DNA of 64,000 bases from a virus: the IMG/VR virus record IMGVR_UViG_3300040811_001208, positions 1 through 64,000 of that record. The stretch is one strand, 5' to 3'. Positions 6,681-14,172 of this stretch are shown here, piece after piece. The notes under the pieces were generated by a model that did not search any database, was not told the origin of the DNA, and saw only the letters and a list, made by a program, of their open reading frames with translations. The first letter of the stretch is position 1. Every line of letters begins with the position of its first letter. The position numbers and the translations under genes were made by a program.

Positions 6681-7348
6681 TATGAGAAATTGTAATGAAC
6701 TCTTGTGTGGAACTCTTTGAAGCAACTCTTATTAGAAAGTTTCATCATCACAGGAGGAATGTAGTAAGCACATTCGATGAAGAAATCTTCTTTGGATAAA
6801 AACTTCAAACCATATAACATCCAAGTACCAAACTCTTCATGGAACTTCCTTACAGCACGATATTGTTTGGAGTTGATAGGCACATACCTATTTTCCCCAC
6901 TAAAATCATCACCATAAGGTGTTGCTTGGGTCATCATAATACAAGTAGTTTGACCTTCACCAGTGCCGAAGTATTCACCAATCATATACACCCAGTATTC
7001 ATCAACAGGGAATGTATCACGACCATATTTTTCCTCATATTCTTCCATACAAAGATTAGCAAGATTCTGGAAGTTCTCTTTCTTAAGGTCTTCTAGTTGT
7101 TGCTTTAGTTTTTCTTTTTCACTCTTAGCAAGTTCTTTGAGTGCGTCACTGTATTTGTTGATTCCACCAACAGCAGTTTGGATTGCTTTGATTCTTTGAT
7201 CTTCAGTCATCCTTTCCTCCTTTTCAATTTCAGCAAGTTTTCGTAGAGCATCACCATTTTCTTCATAGAGTTTTTCAACTGCTTTAAATGCTACCTCTCT
7301 TCTTGCCGATTCTTCTAGCATCTCATCAAGTGTAGGTTCTTCGGTCAT
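6680..7348 (-). CDS. unknown protein with coiled-coil N-terminal half (222 aa)
   Basis: Residues 1-100 are strongly charged and helical (KLAEIEKEERM, KELAKSEKEKLKQQLEDLKKE), consistent with a coiled coil. Residues 105-222 are mixed alpha/beta with ENRYVPINSKQYRAVRKFH. TGA of this gene's neighbour overlaps its start. No family recognised. Confidence 0.65.
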   Translation of the reverse strand: MTEEPTLDEMLEESARREVAFKAVEKLYEENGDALRKLAEIEKEERMTEDQRIKAIQTAVGGINKYSDALKELAKSEKEKLKQQLEDLKKENFQNLANLCMEEYEEKYGRDTFPVDEYWVYMIGEYFGTGEGQTTCIMMTQATPYGDDFSGENRYVPINSKQYRAVRKFHEEFGTWMLYGLKFLSKEDFFIECAYYIPPVMMKLSNKSCFKEFHTRVHYNFS

Positions 7349-7590
7349 AGTTCATCGTCCTCCAACTCATCAGCAAGACGCAGTATAGCATCTTTTACCC
7401 AGTTCTGTCCTTTGGTGAAATAGTGTTTTTCCATACTCAATTCCCTATCAGGGTTTGGTTCAATGTTTAGTCCTTCTACTACTTCACGAAGAGCAGCAGA
7501 AACGGCAGAGTTATCAAAATAATATGGTCCTGGACCTAACTTAGCATAATACTCATTCATTACTTGTTGTGATCTGGATTTTCTACTCAT
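7345..7590 (-). CDS. small helical family protein (81 aa)
   Basis: Reads MSRKSRSQQVMNEYYAKLG, then VSAALREVVEGLN and ends WVKDAILRLADELEDDEL. The ALREV core and the leucine/acidic tail place it with the small helical family at 6423, 15136, 15315 and 17602. Overlaps both neighbours. Function unknown. Confidence 0.6.
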   Translation of the reverse strand: MSRKSRSQQVMNEYYAKLGPGPYYFDNSAVSAALREVVEGLNIEPNPDRELSMEKHYFTKGQNWVKDAILRLADELEDDEL

Positions 7591-7738
7591 TGTTCAACTC
7601 TTCCAGTTCCTTACATCTATCCATAATACACTTGATGAAATCATCAGCAGTCCAGGTATTCAGTTGTGATTCGATTGGGTCATTTTCATCCCAGGTGATA
7701 GTCAATGAACCATCAGTTTCTTCTATTACATTAATCAT
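7583..7738 (-). CDS. small acidic protein (51 aa)
   Basis: Reads MINVIEETDGSLTITWDEND and ends CKELEELNNE with TAG; the stop overlaps the next ATG. The pattern 'ITWDENDP.E..LN.WT..DF' suggests one short beta unit and a helix. No family recognised. Confidence 0.55.
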   Translation of the reverse strand: MINVIEETDGSLTITWDENDPIESQLNTWTADDFIKCIMDRCKELEELNNE

Positions 7739-7744
7739 CAGTCT

Positions 7745-7940
7745 TTAACCTCCAAAAAAAGTAAATAACCAATACCAGATAATACCAACCATAGCAATAC
7801 TTAATAAGATAACAAATATTGTAGCAGAGATTGCTGGATAAGTTACAAGAAAGTGAATGAGGGTTACAAGTGTTGCTAGGACAAAAGGTTCATAAACAGT
7901 AGATAATTTGCTAATAAATACTAATGTTAAATAACAAAAA
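7745..7940 (-). pseudogene. membrane-protein remnant at the IS607-like insertion
   Basis: The frame ending at 7745 encodes a hydrophobic stretch with two membrane segments (LATLVTLIHFLV and FVILLSIAMVGIIWYWLF, ending TFFGG). No in-frame ATG, GTG or TTG lies at a sensible place before it, and the frame otherwise runs into the recombinase gene on the other strand. I infer that the mobile element removed or separated the 5' end. Confidence 0.45.
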
Positions 7941-7953
7941 TTACTAAATAAAT

Positions 7954-8547
7954 ATGTATGTAACTTTAAGGGAGGCAAAGAAAATACTAGGACTTCATCC
8001 AAACACATTAAGAAAATATGCGGATGATGGAATTATAGAGTCAATAAAGACTCCTTCTGGACAAAGAAGATTTAATGTAGAATCTTTCATAAACCAAAAA
8101 CAAAATACAATACAAACAATTCTTTACTGTAGAGTTTCAAGTGATAAACAAACAGACGATCTCCGAAATCAAAAAGATTATCTCCTCTCAAAGTACCCAG
8201 GAGCAGAGATCATTGCTGATGTCGGCTCTGGACTCAATTTTAAACGAAAAGGTTTGCGTGCCATTCTGGAACGATTATTGCAAGGAGATTCAATCAAACT
8301 TGTGGTTGCCGAGCGTGACCGACTTTGTAGATTCGGATTTGAACTCATCGAATATCTTGTCACTAAAAACGGTGGAGAAATCGTGGTTCTCAATCAAAGT
8401 GAGTATAGCCCAGAAGGAGAACTTGTATCCGACATCTTATCAATCATCCATGTCTTCTCTTGTAGAGTTCATGGGATGCGAAAATATAAAAATCAAATCA
8501 AAGAAGATTCGGATTTACCCAAACCAAACTCAAAGAGAGATTCTTAG
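7954..8547 (+). CDS. tnpA: IS607-type serine recombinase TnpA
   Basis: 197 residues. Residues 1-48 are a MerR-type helix-turn-helix (LREAKKILGLHPNTLRKYADDG, IKTPSGQRRF). Residues 55-180 are a serine-resolvase catalytic domain with YCRVSSDKQTDDLRNQ (nucleophile serine), DVGSGLNFKRKGL, VVAERDRLCRFGFELIEYL and LSIIHVFSCRVHGMR. The DNA-binding domain comes before the catalytic domain, as is usual for IS607 and reversed from classic resolvases. All catalytic motifs look intact. It would move the element without target-site duplication. Confidence 0.9.
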   Translation: MYVTLREAKKILGLHPNTLRKYADDGIIESIKTPSGQRRFNVESFINQKQNTIQTILYCRVSSDKQTDDLRNQKDYLLSKYPGAEIIADVGSGLNFKRKGLRAILERLLQGDSIKLVVAERDRLCRFGFELIEYLVTKNGGEIVVLNQSEYSPEGELVSDILSIIHVFSCRVHGMRKYKNQIKEDSDLPKPNSKRDS

Positions 8548-9628
8548 AAAATGGTTTGGGACTTCTAGGTACACCTACAATAAAACCGTAGATTATCTGA
8601 ATGAGCCAGACACAATCGCTTCGTGGGGATCTATCAAAACCGGAATAATACATTCTTTACCAGATTGGGCAGATAAAACTTCGTATCAAATTAGATCTGT
8701 TGCGATAAGAGATTGTTGTAAATCTTTTTCTGCTTGTAAATTGAAAAATAAAGGAGTTAATCCAAATGATTGGCACAAAGTAAAATATAGAAGCAGAAGA
8801 AAAACAGTGCAGTCAATATATGTTCCAAAGACTGCAATTAAAAAAACAGGAATCTACCCAAAATATTTGGGAGAAATGAAACTTAGTGAAGTGATTCCAG
8901 ATAATATTATGGATTCAAGATTAACTCTAGAAAATGGTAGATATTTTCTAGTGATTCCTTTCAAACAAGAAACAATTCCTTGCGAGAACCAAACAAGAGT
9001 TGTTGCCTTGGATCCAGGAGTCAGGACATTCCAAACTTTCTACAATCCAGAGTTTTCTGGGATGATTGGTGAAGGTGACATGGGAAGAATTGTGAGATTA
9101 TGCTCTCATCTTGATTCTCTTATTTCAAAGAGAGATAAATCAACATCAAAAAGAAAATCTAGAATCAACAAGGCAATCAAGAGAATGAGAAATAAGATCA
9201 AAGATCTTATCGATGAAATACATCATAAAACTGCTAAGTTTTTAGTGGATAACTTTGATATAATACTGTTGCCTTCTTTCGATGTAAGTGAAATGACAAA
9301 ACGAGCAAAAAGAAAAATAAACTCCAAAACAGCTAGATCAATGCTTACTTGGGCTCATTATAGATTTAAATGTTTCTTGAAGTCTAAATGTGAGGAGTTT
9401 AACAAAGTTCTCATAATCGTTAATGAAGCATACACATCAAAAACTGTTTCTTGGAATGGGAAAATTAATTATTCTTTAGGTGGATCCAAAATTATTAGAG
9501 ACAAAGACCATTGTGTTTCTAGAGACATCAATGGTGCCAGAAATATCTGGACGAAAAGCGTCTCAAGAATTCTTGAGACTTTGGGAGATAGCCCCTCAGG
9601 TAGCAATACCTGTGCATTGTTAGCGTAA
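8450..9628 (+). CDS. tnpB: TnpB with degenerate zinc ribbon
   Basis: 392 residues from ATG 8450 (the frame opens at 8141, but its first 103 codons only mirror the recombinase gene). TnpB landmarks: KIRIYPNQTQREILRKWFGT, VVALDPGVRTF (RuvC Asp187), HYRFK, NEAYTSKT and SRDINGARNI (RuvC-III Asp358). The usual zinc ribbon (TSKTCxxCG ... CxxC) is broken: it reads TSKTVSWNG and IIRDKDHC, so at least three of four cysteines are missing. The RuvC-II region reads LLPSFDVSEM with no Glu at the common position. It may be nuclease-weak or decaying, or a repurposed nuclease-dead form. Confidence 0.85.
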   Translation: MSSLVEFMGCENIKIKSKKIRIYPNQTQREILRKWFGTSRYTYNKTVDYLNEPDTIASWGSIKTGIIHSLPDWADKTSYQIRSVAIRDCCKSFSACKLKNKGVNPNDWHKVKYRSRRKTVQSIYVPKTAIKKTGIYPKYLGEMKLSEVIPDNIMDSRLTLENGRYFLVIPFKQETIPCENQTRVVALDPGVRTFQTFYNPEFSGMIGEGDMGRIVRLCSHLDSLISKRDKSTSKRKSRINKAIKRMRNKIKDLIDEIHHKTAKFLVDNFDIILLPSFDVSEMTKRAKRKINSKTARSMLTWAHYRFKCFLKSKCEEFNKVLIIVNEAYTSKTVSWNGKINYSLGGSKIIRDKDHCVSRDINGARNIWTKSVSRILETLGDSPSGSNTCALLA

Positions 9629-9676
9629 GTTAGCAAAATTCTATCGGTAGTGCTAGTGTTGCCTTATGTTGTGGTT

Positions 9677-9838
9677 TCATTGTTCTACACAAACGATTTG
9701 TTGATTATACTGGTCTGCTCTACAGATAGTCACCTTCTTAGAATCCAGTGTTCCTAGTTGGTAAATGATTATACACATCTGCCCGAACAGAATGATAAGT
9801 CCTACTCGTTTCTTTACTCCCTCAAAATACTTATTCAT
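9677..9838 (-). CDS. small single-pass membrane protein (53 aa)
   Basis: Reads MNKYFEGVKKRVGLIILFGQ, with one hydrophobic helix (about 12-28) and a polar C-terminus ending IVCVEQ. GGAGG precedes the ATG and its ATG overlaps the TGA of the upstream gene, fixing the start at 9838. It is the last intact minus-strand gene before the IS607-like insertion. Confidence 0.6.
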   Translation of the reverse strand: MNKYFEGVKKRVGLIILFGQMCIIIYQLGTLDSKKVTICRADQYNQQIVCVEQ

Positions 9839-9984
9839 TTTCCTCCAAGAGAAAATCCACTTTGAGGATGTGCCCAAGGTTCTTTATCCTTTTCAAGTTT
9901 TTCTACTCGTGCCTTGAGTTCAGCATTTTCAATATACAAGTCCTCTAAGATACTTGTGAGGTTATTCCAATTTACACAACCCAT
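9835..9984 (-). CDS. small coiled-coil protein (49 aa)
   Basis: From MGCVNWNNLTSILEDLYIEN to SGFSLGGK. A leucine/Glu/Lys heptad stretch (IENAELKARVEKLEKDKE) predicts a short coiled coil. The start is uncertain: the frame stays open upstream inside the GIY-YIG gene, and insertion of that gene may have changed the 5' end. The 9984 ATG is chosen because it lies just after the GIY-YIG stop. Confidence 0.5.
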   Translation of the reverse strand: MGCVNWNNLTSILEDLYIENAELKARVEKLEKDKEPWAHPQSGFSLGGK

Positions 9985-9997
9985 TTCATAATAACCA

Positions 9998-10783
9998 TTA
10001 TTTTCTGTTATTTTTGTGTAGATGCTTTTCCAGTTTTGCGAGTAGTTCATCTTTTTTAATCTTATTGATAGAACCATCATAGAAGATAAATTCGGTATCG
10101 TCAAGAGATATGTGACACTTCAAAGATTGTACCTGTTCTATCTTTTCGATTGTCCACCCATTTCTCCTTGCTCCTTTTCGATTATAACATAATGAAGCAT
10201 TCATTGTAGCAAAAGATATATTTTTATAATCACAAAATTTTTTAAGTTGCCCAAAAACAATATATTTTTCTCCTGTTGGACTGATTAAAAGATAGATTTT
10301 TGAATTTGGATGAACAAATCCATTAGCAAATCTTTGTTTTGCTTTTTTTCCTATTTTTCTTTTTCTTTCTTCACCACACGGAACTCCATAGAGAGGATGG
10401 TTTTCTCCACTTAATAATTCACTCAAAAGTTTTTTGTGTTTTTTGGAAAGCGGTTTGCCTTTTTTTGCTTCAGTTTGCCGTCTTTTCCATTCTTCACTTC
10501 TTATAACACCAGAAACACCTTCTCCTCCATTGGTTTTATTGTGAAGAATGCCAGTTCCCAAATCTTTTCTACCGAAGACCGCAATCATATAGATTTCGTG
10601 TTTGAATGCTTCCTTTTCAGTAAGATTTTGTTTTAAAAATATTATTCTAGATTTGTCTTTTGGTGGTTTCACTTCATATCTAGATTTATAATATACTCTA
10701 TCGCCATTTCCCTTACCAATATAATAAGGAGTTCTATCTACCCGCAAATATGCGTAGGTATAAAATCTGTATGGGTTTACCAT
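9998..10783 (-). CDS. GIY-YIG homing endonuclease with NUMOD-like motifs
   Basis: 261 residues. The catalytic domain is residues 1-90: YTYAYLR (GIY), PYYIGKG (YIG), the Arg in GDRVY, HEIYMI (Glu) and LHNKTNGGEG. NUMOD3-like DNA-binding segments follow (EEWKRRQTEAKKGKPLSKKH, SGENHPLYG). The C-terminal part (about 160-261) differs from its relative at 14173. The first about 90 residues of the two are nearly identical. It is an accessory selfish gene sitting between small operon genes, with its own late promoter and hairpin leader. Confidence 0.85.
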   Translation of the reverse strand: MVNPYRFYTYAYLRVDRTPYYIGKGNGDRVYYKSRYEVKPPKDKSRIIFLKQNLTEKEAFKHEIYMIAVFGRKDLGTGILHNKTNGGEGVSGVIRSEEWKRRQTEAKKGKPLSKKHKKLLSELLSGENHPLYGVPCGEERKRKIGKKAKQRFANGFVHPNSKIYLLISPTGEKYIVFGQLKKFCDYKNISFATMNASLCYNRKGARRNGWTIEKIEQVQSLKCHISLDDTEFIFYDGSINKIKKDELLAKLEKHLHKNNRK

Positions 10784-10808
10784 TTCTATTCTATATGTAC
10801 GGCATTAT

Positions 10809-10816
10809 TATTTATA
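10809..10816 (-). promoter_or_regulatory. T4-type late promoter TATAAATA
   Basis: Perfect TATAAATA on the minus strand, 26 bases before the GIY-YIG ATG, inside the loop of the leader hairpin. Confidence 0.6.
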
Positions 10817-10827
10817 AAAGTTTATAA

Positions 10828-10853
10828 TAGAAAAGGTGCCCAAAAGAGCACCT
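10828..10853 (-). terminator. rho-independent terminator
   Basis: AGGTGC, loop TCTTTTGG, GCACCT, then TTTTC on the minus strand. Ends the operon whose last gene is 10902-11702. An almost identical hairpin is at 15071-15090. Confidence 0.75.
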
Positions 10854-10893
10854 AATCTTGTCTGTAGAGAATTGCCGTACCTATAGACGATAT

Positions 10894-10901
10894 TATTTAT
10901 A
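10894..10901 (-). promoter_or_regulatory. outer late promoter TATAAATA
   Basis: Perfect TATAAATA immediately after the 10902 stop. Transcripts from here would begin just before the 5' arm of the leader hairpin and run into the terminator. Confidence 0.5.
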
Positions 10902-11702
10902 CTACCTCAACTTATCCCTCATAATCTTCAAACATTTGTTCCACTGATAATCATTAGTATCGTGAGAAGGTGGAATGAATTGGCTATCAATCTTATCCAC
11001 GAGACCATCAATACAAGTTTCCATATCATCCGTAGAGTTAGCACAGAAGACATCACACCACCAATTTTCAATCAACTGATAAAGAGTAGGTGGTTTGTTC
11101 TTCTCTCCCCATTCTTTGATAAGGTCAAGAGAGTTCTTGAAGTTCTTATCATTATCTTCTTCATCAATCTTTCTTTGAAGTTCTTTCCACTTTTCAGTTT
11201 GTTGTGCCTTTACAAATGCTTCTCTCAGGGATTCTGCTGTTTCTTCTGGTGTCTTAGGAGTCAACCAATCCAGTGGGTTTTCATTCTTGTGTTCCTCACA
11301 CCATTTCACACTCTCACGGACAACTTCTTCCATTTCATTATGAACTCGTTCTCCTCGTTCTTGTGCGGTTTCTTTCTTTACCTCAATATGATTGTAGTAA
11401 AGATCTTCAAGCAATCTTTCCGTTTCGGCATCAGTAACCATCACAAGAGTAGGGAAAGAACTCACACCTTTTTTGTGATACCAAGCAAAACAAGTAGCAT
11501 CTTCACCCATAAGACGATAATATGTTGTATCATTATAAGAAACTACGGCATAATCACCTTCTTGTTGAAGAGTCATCTTTGGTTGTGGATAAGCATACTT
11601 GATTTTATCAAATACACTTTTTGTTTCCTCATTCAACTCAACATACTTATCAAGTGTTTTCAACTCGTCAAGTGTAAGTGTTAGTGTAATTTTGTCAGTC
11701 AT
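10902..11702 (-). CDS. unknown acidic protein (266 aa)
   Basis: N-terminus MTDKITLTLTLDELKTLDKY, followed by a mixed region to about 110, a strongly charged helical middle (ETAQERGERVHNEMEEVVRE; EKWKELQRKIDEEDND) and a Trp-rich end (ENWWCDVFCAN). Largest unknown in this operon; overlaps its upstream neighbour by 4 bases. A long opposite-strand open frame over it is a codon-bias shadow. No family recognised. Confidence 0.65.
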   Translation of the reverse strand: MTDKITLTLTLDELKTLDKYVELNEETKSVFDKIKYAYPQPKMTLQQEGDYAVVSYNDTTYYRLMGEDATCFAWYHKKGVSSFPTLVMVTDAETERLLEDLYYNHIEVKKETAQERGERVHNEMEEVVRESVKWCEEHKNENPLDWLTPKTPEETAESLREAFVKAQQTEKWKELQRKIDEEDNDKNFKNSLDLIKEWGEKNKPPTLYQLIENWWCDVFCANSTDDMETCIDGLVDKIDSQFIPPSHDTNDYQWNKCLKIMRDKLR

Positions 11703-11917
11703 TTCAACCTCATTTTATCAATCACATAACTTGCTTGAGTGAGACCATTACTATCAGTAATCTCTGCTTTCGTCATATAAAAAATAAGAGTAGAACCTTC
11801 AGCAAGTTGTTCTTCAATACCTTCCATAGTTCCATACTTTCCAGTTCTCATAGGTTCTGGAATTGAATTGAATGCGTCTTCAATAGTTTTTAGTTGTTCT
11901 TGTGTAAGTTTAGTCAT
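11699..11917 (-). CDS. small unknown protein (72 aa)
   Basis: Reads MTKLTQEQLKTIEDAFNSIP and ends SYVIDKMRLK. The start resembles the 'LT.eqL..I..ai' openings of many small phage proteins. Four-base overlaps at both ends. Function unknown. Confidence 0.6.
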   Translation of the reverse strand: MTKLTQEQLKTIEDAFNSIPEPMRTGKYGTMEGIEEQLAEGSTLIFYMTKAEITDSNGLTQASYVIDKMRLK

Positions 11918-12132
11918 TTTCCTCCATCATTCCAAGGATACACATAATCCACTTCAATAGATTCTAAAAGTGTGCGGGCAAAGGTAATCTCACCATAATC
12001 AGAACCATCTTCAAAAATATCCCAGTTATGGTGTGGATATTCATAATCTGGATTTAGATTATAACAAGTTGGTTGTTCTGCGTAATTTTTGAGAACTTTG
12101 ATGAGATGTTGGAACTTTTCAGTGTCAGTCAT
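11914..12132 (-). CDS. small unknown protein (72 aa)
   Basis: Reads MTDTEKFQHLIKVLKNYAEQ, with an aromatic/acidic middle (NPDYEYPHHNWDIFEDGSDY) and the end YPWNDGGK. Overlaps its neighbours. No family recognised. Confidence 0.6.
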   Translation of the reverse strand: MTDTEKFQHLIKVLKNYAEQPTCYNLNPDYEYPHHNWDIFEDGSDYGEITFARTLLESIEVDYVYPWNDGGK

Positions 12133-12227
12133 CAGAAATACTTCATCCTAATTTTGCCATCAACGAGGTGTTCATCATAATCCAAGTTGCCATCATAAAT
12201 CATCTTAAGATAAGTTTTCTCAGTCAC
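12132..12227 (-). CDS. mini-protein with GTG start (31 aa)
   Basis: GTG at 12227 preceded by GAGG at six bases; reads MTEKTYLKMIYDGNLDYDEH and ends KIRMKYF. Its TGA overlaps the ATG of the 12132 gene (TGATG), as for real genes in this operon. Too short for family assignment. Confidence 0.5.
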   Translation of the reverse strand: MTEKTYLKMIYDGNLDYDEHLVDGKIRMKYF

Positions 12228-12236
12228 AATATCCCT

Positions 12237-12374
12237 CTATAACTCAACAACAGAAGCATATTGGAGATACAGAGAGTATTCATACTCGTTGAAATTGATT
12301 GATGGAATGAGACCTTTGTAAGATTGAAGAGATTTGATAATCAGTTTTTCTGCTTGATAATGGTCGTCAGGCAT
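12237..12374 (-). CDS. small unknown protein (45 aa)
   Basis: Reads MPDDHYQAEKLIIKSLQSYK and ends YLQYASVVEL with TAG. The ATG overlaps the TGA of the 12374 gene. Helical and Tyr-rich. No family recognised. Confidence 0.55.
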   Translation of the reverse strand: MPDDHYQAEKLIIKSLQSYKGLIPSINFNEYEYSLYLQYASVVEL

Positions 12375-12631
12375 CAGTCGTCCCACCCATCAAAATATTC
12401 AGTAAAAATACCAAATGCTAAACTAAATCTCTGTTGTTGTAAATCTACACTCATAAGAGAACTACCAAAGAAAGAAAACAAGATGTTGATACCACCAGAA
12501 GAATGAACGATACAACCAGGATTTGTATAACTCACGAAGAGTATTGCTCGATTCTTGATGATACCAAACTGCCAGGTGTGGTCTACTTCATCACCTTGGA
12601 AAATTAGTTTGTCGTGCTGGAAGAGTTTCAT
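12374..12631 (-). CDS. unknown small beta-rich protein (85 aa)
   Basis: Start at 12631 (MKLFQHDKLIFQGDEVDHTW), directly after the leader AAGCAACCAACCG and a TATAAT box. The frame opens 72 bases further upstream, but that part crosses the promoter. Alternating hydrophobic/polar residues suggest a beta fold. First gene of the 12.6-10.9 kb operon. Confidence 0.6.
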   Translation of the reverse strand: MKLFQHDKLIFQGDEVDHTWQFGIIKNRAILFVSYTNPGCIVHSSGGINILFSFFGSSLMSVDLQQQRFSLAFGIFTEYFDGWDD

Positions 12632-12652
12632 CGGTTGGTTGCTTATGAAGTC

Positions 12653-12658
12653 ATTATA
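12653..12658 (-). promoter_or_regulatory. -10 promoter TATAAT
   Basis: CGTATAATGACTTC on the minus strand, about 21 bases before the ATG at 12631. A nearly identical 30-base stretch, from the TATAAT through the AACCAAACC-type leader, is repeated at 13312-13341. Confidence 0.55.
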
Positions 12659-12664
12659 CGACAT

Positions 12665-12709
12665 CACAGGGACACTTGGAGCATCCCTGTGACAGTTCTT
12701 CAAGTGTTA
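12665..12709 (-). terminator. intergenic module: small hairpin plus CACAGGGA/TCCCTGTG stem
   Basis: After the TAA of the 12707 gene comes CACTTGAAGAACTGTCAC, then an 8-bp stem CACAGGGA...TCCCTGTG. There is no T run, so termination is less certain than at the other sites. Confidence 0.45.
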
Positions 12710-13036
12710 CATGAGGTTTAGCAATTCCTTTTCTTCATCAGTCAAACGAGCAATCAGTTCTCGTCTTTTTTGTTCTTTGATTTCTTTTTGTTTTTCTCTC
12801 TCAACCATCTCATCCAAAATACCATTCATCGTCCCAAAATCATAATCCCCAGTATCCCAAGTGGATTCACCTTTGTTATCAATGAAAGTAGATTGTTTAT
12901 AGTTATTGCCATCATCATACCAATCACAATAGAGAGTGATGTAATAACCTCCATCTGCTTGACGAAAGGTTGCTCCACGAGGAGAAACTCTTTGTGCTTT
13001 GGTGAGAAAGTCCAGTAGTTCAGTTGCGGTAATCAT
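12707..13036 (-). CDS. unknown protein (109 aa)
   Basis: Start MITATELLDFLTKAQ at 13036, overlapping the upstream TGA (TGATG). The middle is beta-like and aromatic (DGGYYITLYCDWYDDGNNY); the C-terminus is a charged helix (EMVEREKQKEIKEQKRRELI) ending EKELLNLM. No family recognised. Confidence 0.6.
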   Translation of the reverse strand: MITATELLDFLTKAQRVSPRGATFRQADGGYYITLYCDWYDDGNNYKQSTFIDNKGESTWDTGDYDFGTMNGILDEMVEREKQKEIKEQKRRELIARLTDEEKELLNLM

Positions 13037-13311
13037 CAGTAAGTCCAAGGAAGAGTTTTCAGTTCATCATCAGTAAATTGAACTCCATCATCAAGTCGTG
13101 CTTTATTCTTATACAAATACCACTGCTTGAAGTTGGTAATATAACCCCGCAAATCACCATCCTTATCTACAAAATACACAAGGACATCACAATACTTGTT
13201 TCTGTCCCAAGTGAGGATGGTGCATTTGCGGATATGTACTTTTTCAAATTCAAAATCACCAAGTCCAGCGATAGGATAATCGGTGTAGGCATCAAGCATT
13301 TGAGGTGTCAT
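13036..13311 (-). CDS. unknown protein (91 aa)
   Basis: Reads MTPQMLDAYTDYPIAGLGDF, with a beta-rich core (ILTWDRNKYCDVLVYFVDKD) and the end LKTLPWTY. First gene after the promoter at 13334. No family recognised. Confidence 0.6.
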   Translation of the reverse strand: MTPQMLDAYTDYPIAGLGDFEFEKVHIRKCTILTWDRNKYCDVLVYFVDKDGDLRGYITNFKQWYLYKNKARLDDGVQFTDDELKTLPWTY

Positions 13312-13333
13312 CGGTTTGGTTGCTTATGAAGTC

Positions 13334-13339
13334 ATTATA
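13334..13339 (-). promoter_or_regulatory. -10 promoter TATAAT
   Basis: CGTATAATGACTTC on the minus strand, followed by AAGCAACCAAACCG and ATG. It duplicates the 12653 site almost base for base. Confidence 0.5.
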
Positions 13340-13388
13340 CGATCAAACACACCCAACCACAAGGAGGAGTGTGCCAGTTCATCAAGTG

Positions 13389-13592
13389 TCAGTCAAAATA
13401 ATCTCCATCAAATAAGTTATCATAATTGTTGAGTGCCTGATAAAACCACCAAGCATCTTCTTCAACATCAATCAATCTATGCTGACACACCCATTTTGTA
13501 TAATATCTTTCAGGGAACATTAGAATATACCAACAATCAAAAGCACTTCTCCAAGTGCGTCTGTTATTCCAGAGGGTTTTGAGTTTATTCAT
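13389..13592 (-). CDS. small aromatic protein (67 aa)
   Basis: Reads MNKLKTLWNNRRTWRSAFDC and ends NNYDNLFDGDYFD. Rich in Trp and Tyr. The ATG at 13592 overlaps the upstream stop; a TTG three bases earlier is the less likely start. No family recognised. Confidence 0.6.
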   Translation of the reverse strand: MNKLKTLWNNRRTWRSAFDCWYILMFPERYYTKWVCQHRLIDVEEDAWWFYQALNNYDNLFDGDYFD

Positions 13593-14154
13593 CAATCCAC
13601 CTGAACCCCAAAAGTTGTTTCATAAAGAAACGAGCAATCATATTTGGTTTAGTCGCCATATAATACTTGAAATATCTTCCATTACCAAAGGTATAATAAC
13701 CTTCGTGGTTGTTTCCTTGTTTGATTACAAAAGAGGTTTCATAAGAACCAGCACTCAATCCAATTCCAGAACTAAATGTTAGTTTGGGTCTGAATTCCCC
13801 ATTCTTCTTCGCATACTCAAAGTTATCAAAAATACCAGCAAACTTTGCGTTGTAATGATACTCTGCGGTTTGTTTGGATACATCAAACTTTCTCTTGGTC
13901 TTTACCAAAAGTTCATCAATCTTCTCATCAAACTCCTGTGTGATTTCTTCAATACTCCTGCGTGGTGCTAGGAATGTTAGTTCTTCTGGTTCTTGTGGAA
14001 TAGTAAAATACTCACTCAAATAATAGTTCTCATCATTTGGGTCATCTGGGTCATAACATCCAACAAAACGAATACTATCAAGAACATTTTTTACATCCTT
14101 GAGTGTTTTGATTTTATCTACATTCAAACGATAATTTTTTCTATTATTAGTCAT
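13585..14154 (-). CDS. unknown protein (189 aa)
   Basis: Begins with a basic segment (MTNNRKNYRLNVDKIKTLKD), then an acidic loop (CYDPDDPNDENYY), a helical segment with EEITQEFDEKIDELL, and a Gly/aromatic C-terminal half (FSSGIGLSAGSYETSFVI). Sits just downstream of the second GIY-YIG gene and overlaps the next gene. No family recognised. Confidence 0.6.
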   Translation of the reverse strand: MTNNRKNYRLNVDKIKTLKDVKNVLDSIRFVGCYDPDDPNDENYYLSEYFTIPQEPEELTFLAPRRSIEEITQEFDEKIDELLVKTKRKFDVSKQTAEYHYNAKFAGIFDNFEYAKKNGEFRPKLTFSSGIGLSAGSYETSFVIKQGNNHEGYYTFGNGRYFKYYMATKPNMIARFFMKQLLGFRWIDE

Positions 14155-14172
14155 AAAGTTAATACATAAAAT

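Larger units (their letters stand above)
7942..9650 (+). mobile_element. IS607-like element (serine recombinase + TnpB)
   Basis: Two overlapping plus-strand genes inside an otherwise minus-strand region: a MerR-HTH serine recombinase and a TnpB. IS607 elements lack terminal inverted repeats, so exact ends cannot be fixed by eye; the limits given run from just before the recombinase ATG to about 20 bases after the tnpB stop. A hairpin CAGGTA-GCAA-TACCTG at about 9596-9611, inside the tnpB 3' end, resembles the guide-RNA scaffold region of such elements. Confidence 0.75.
10791..10886 (-). promoter_or_regulatory. nested hairpin leader of the GIY-YIG gene
   Basis: Two 14-base arms, CTATAGGTACGGCA and TGCCGTACATATAG on the minus strand (10886-10873 and 10804-10791), pair at 13 of 14 positions. 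They enclose a terminator hairpin and a TATAAATA late promoter (10809-10816). The 3' arm ends 7 bases before the ATG and would cover the ribosome site. A transcript started at the inner late promoter would lack the 5' arm. The same layout with different arm sequence occurs at 15038-15122. Confidence 0.6.

Noticed and set aside
8141-8449. N-terminal extension of TnpB by 103 codons
   Set aside because: Overlaps the recombinase gene in a shifted frame; TnpB similarity starts only near 8471.
10962-11684. Long plus-strand open frame (240 codons)
   Set aside because: Lies exactly opposite the minus-strand gene 10902-11702; Phe/Ile/Cys-rich shadow composition, no ribosome site, against operon direction.
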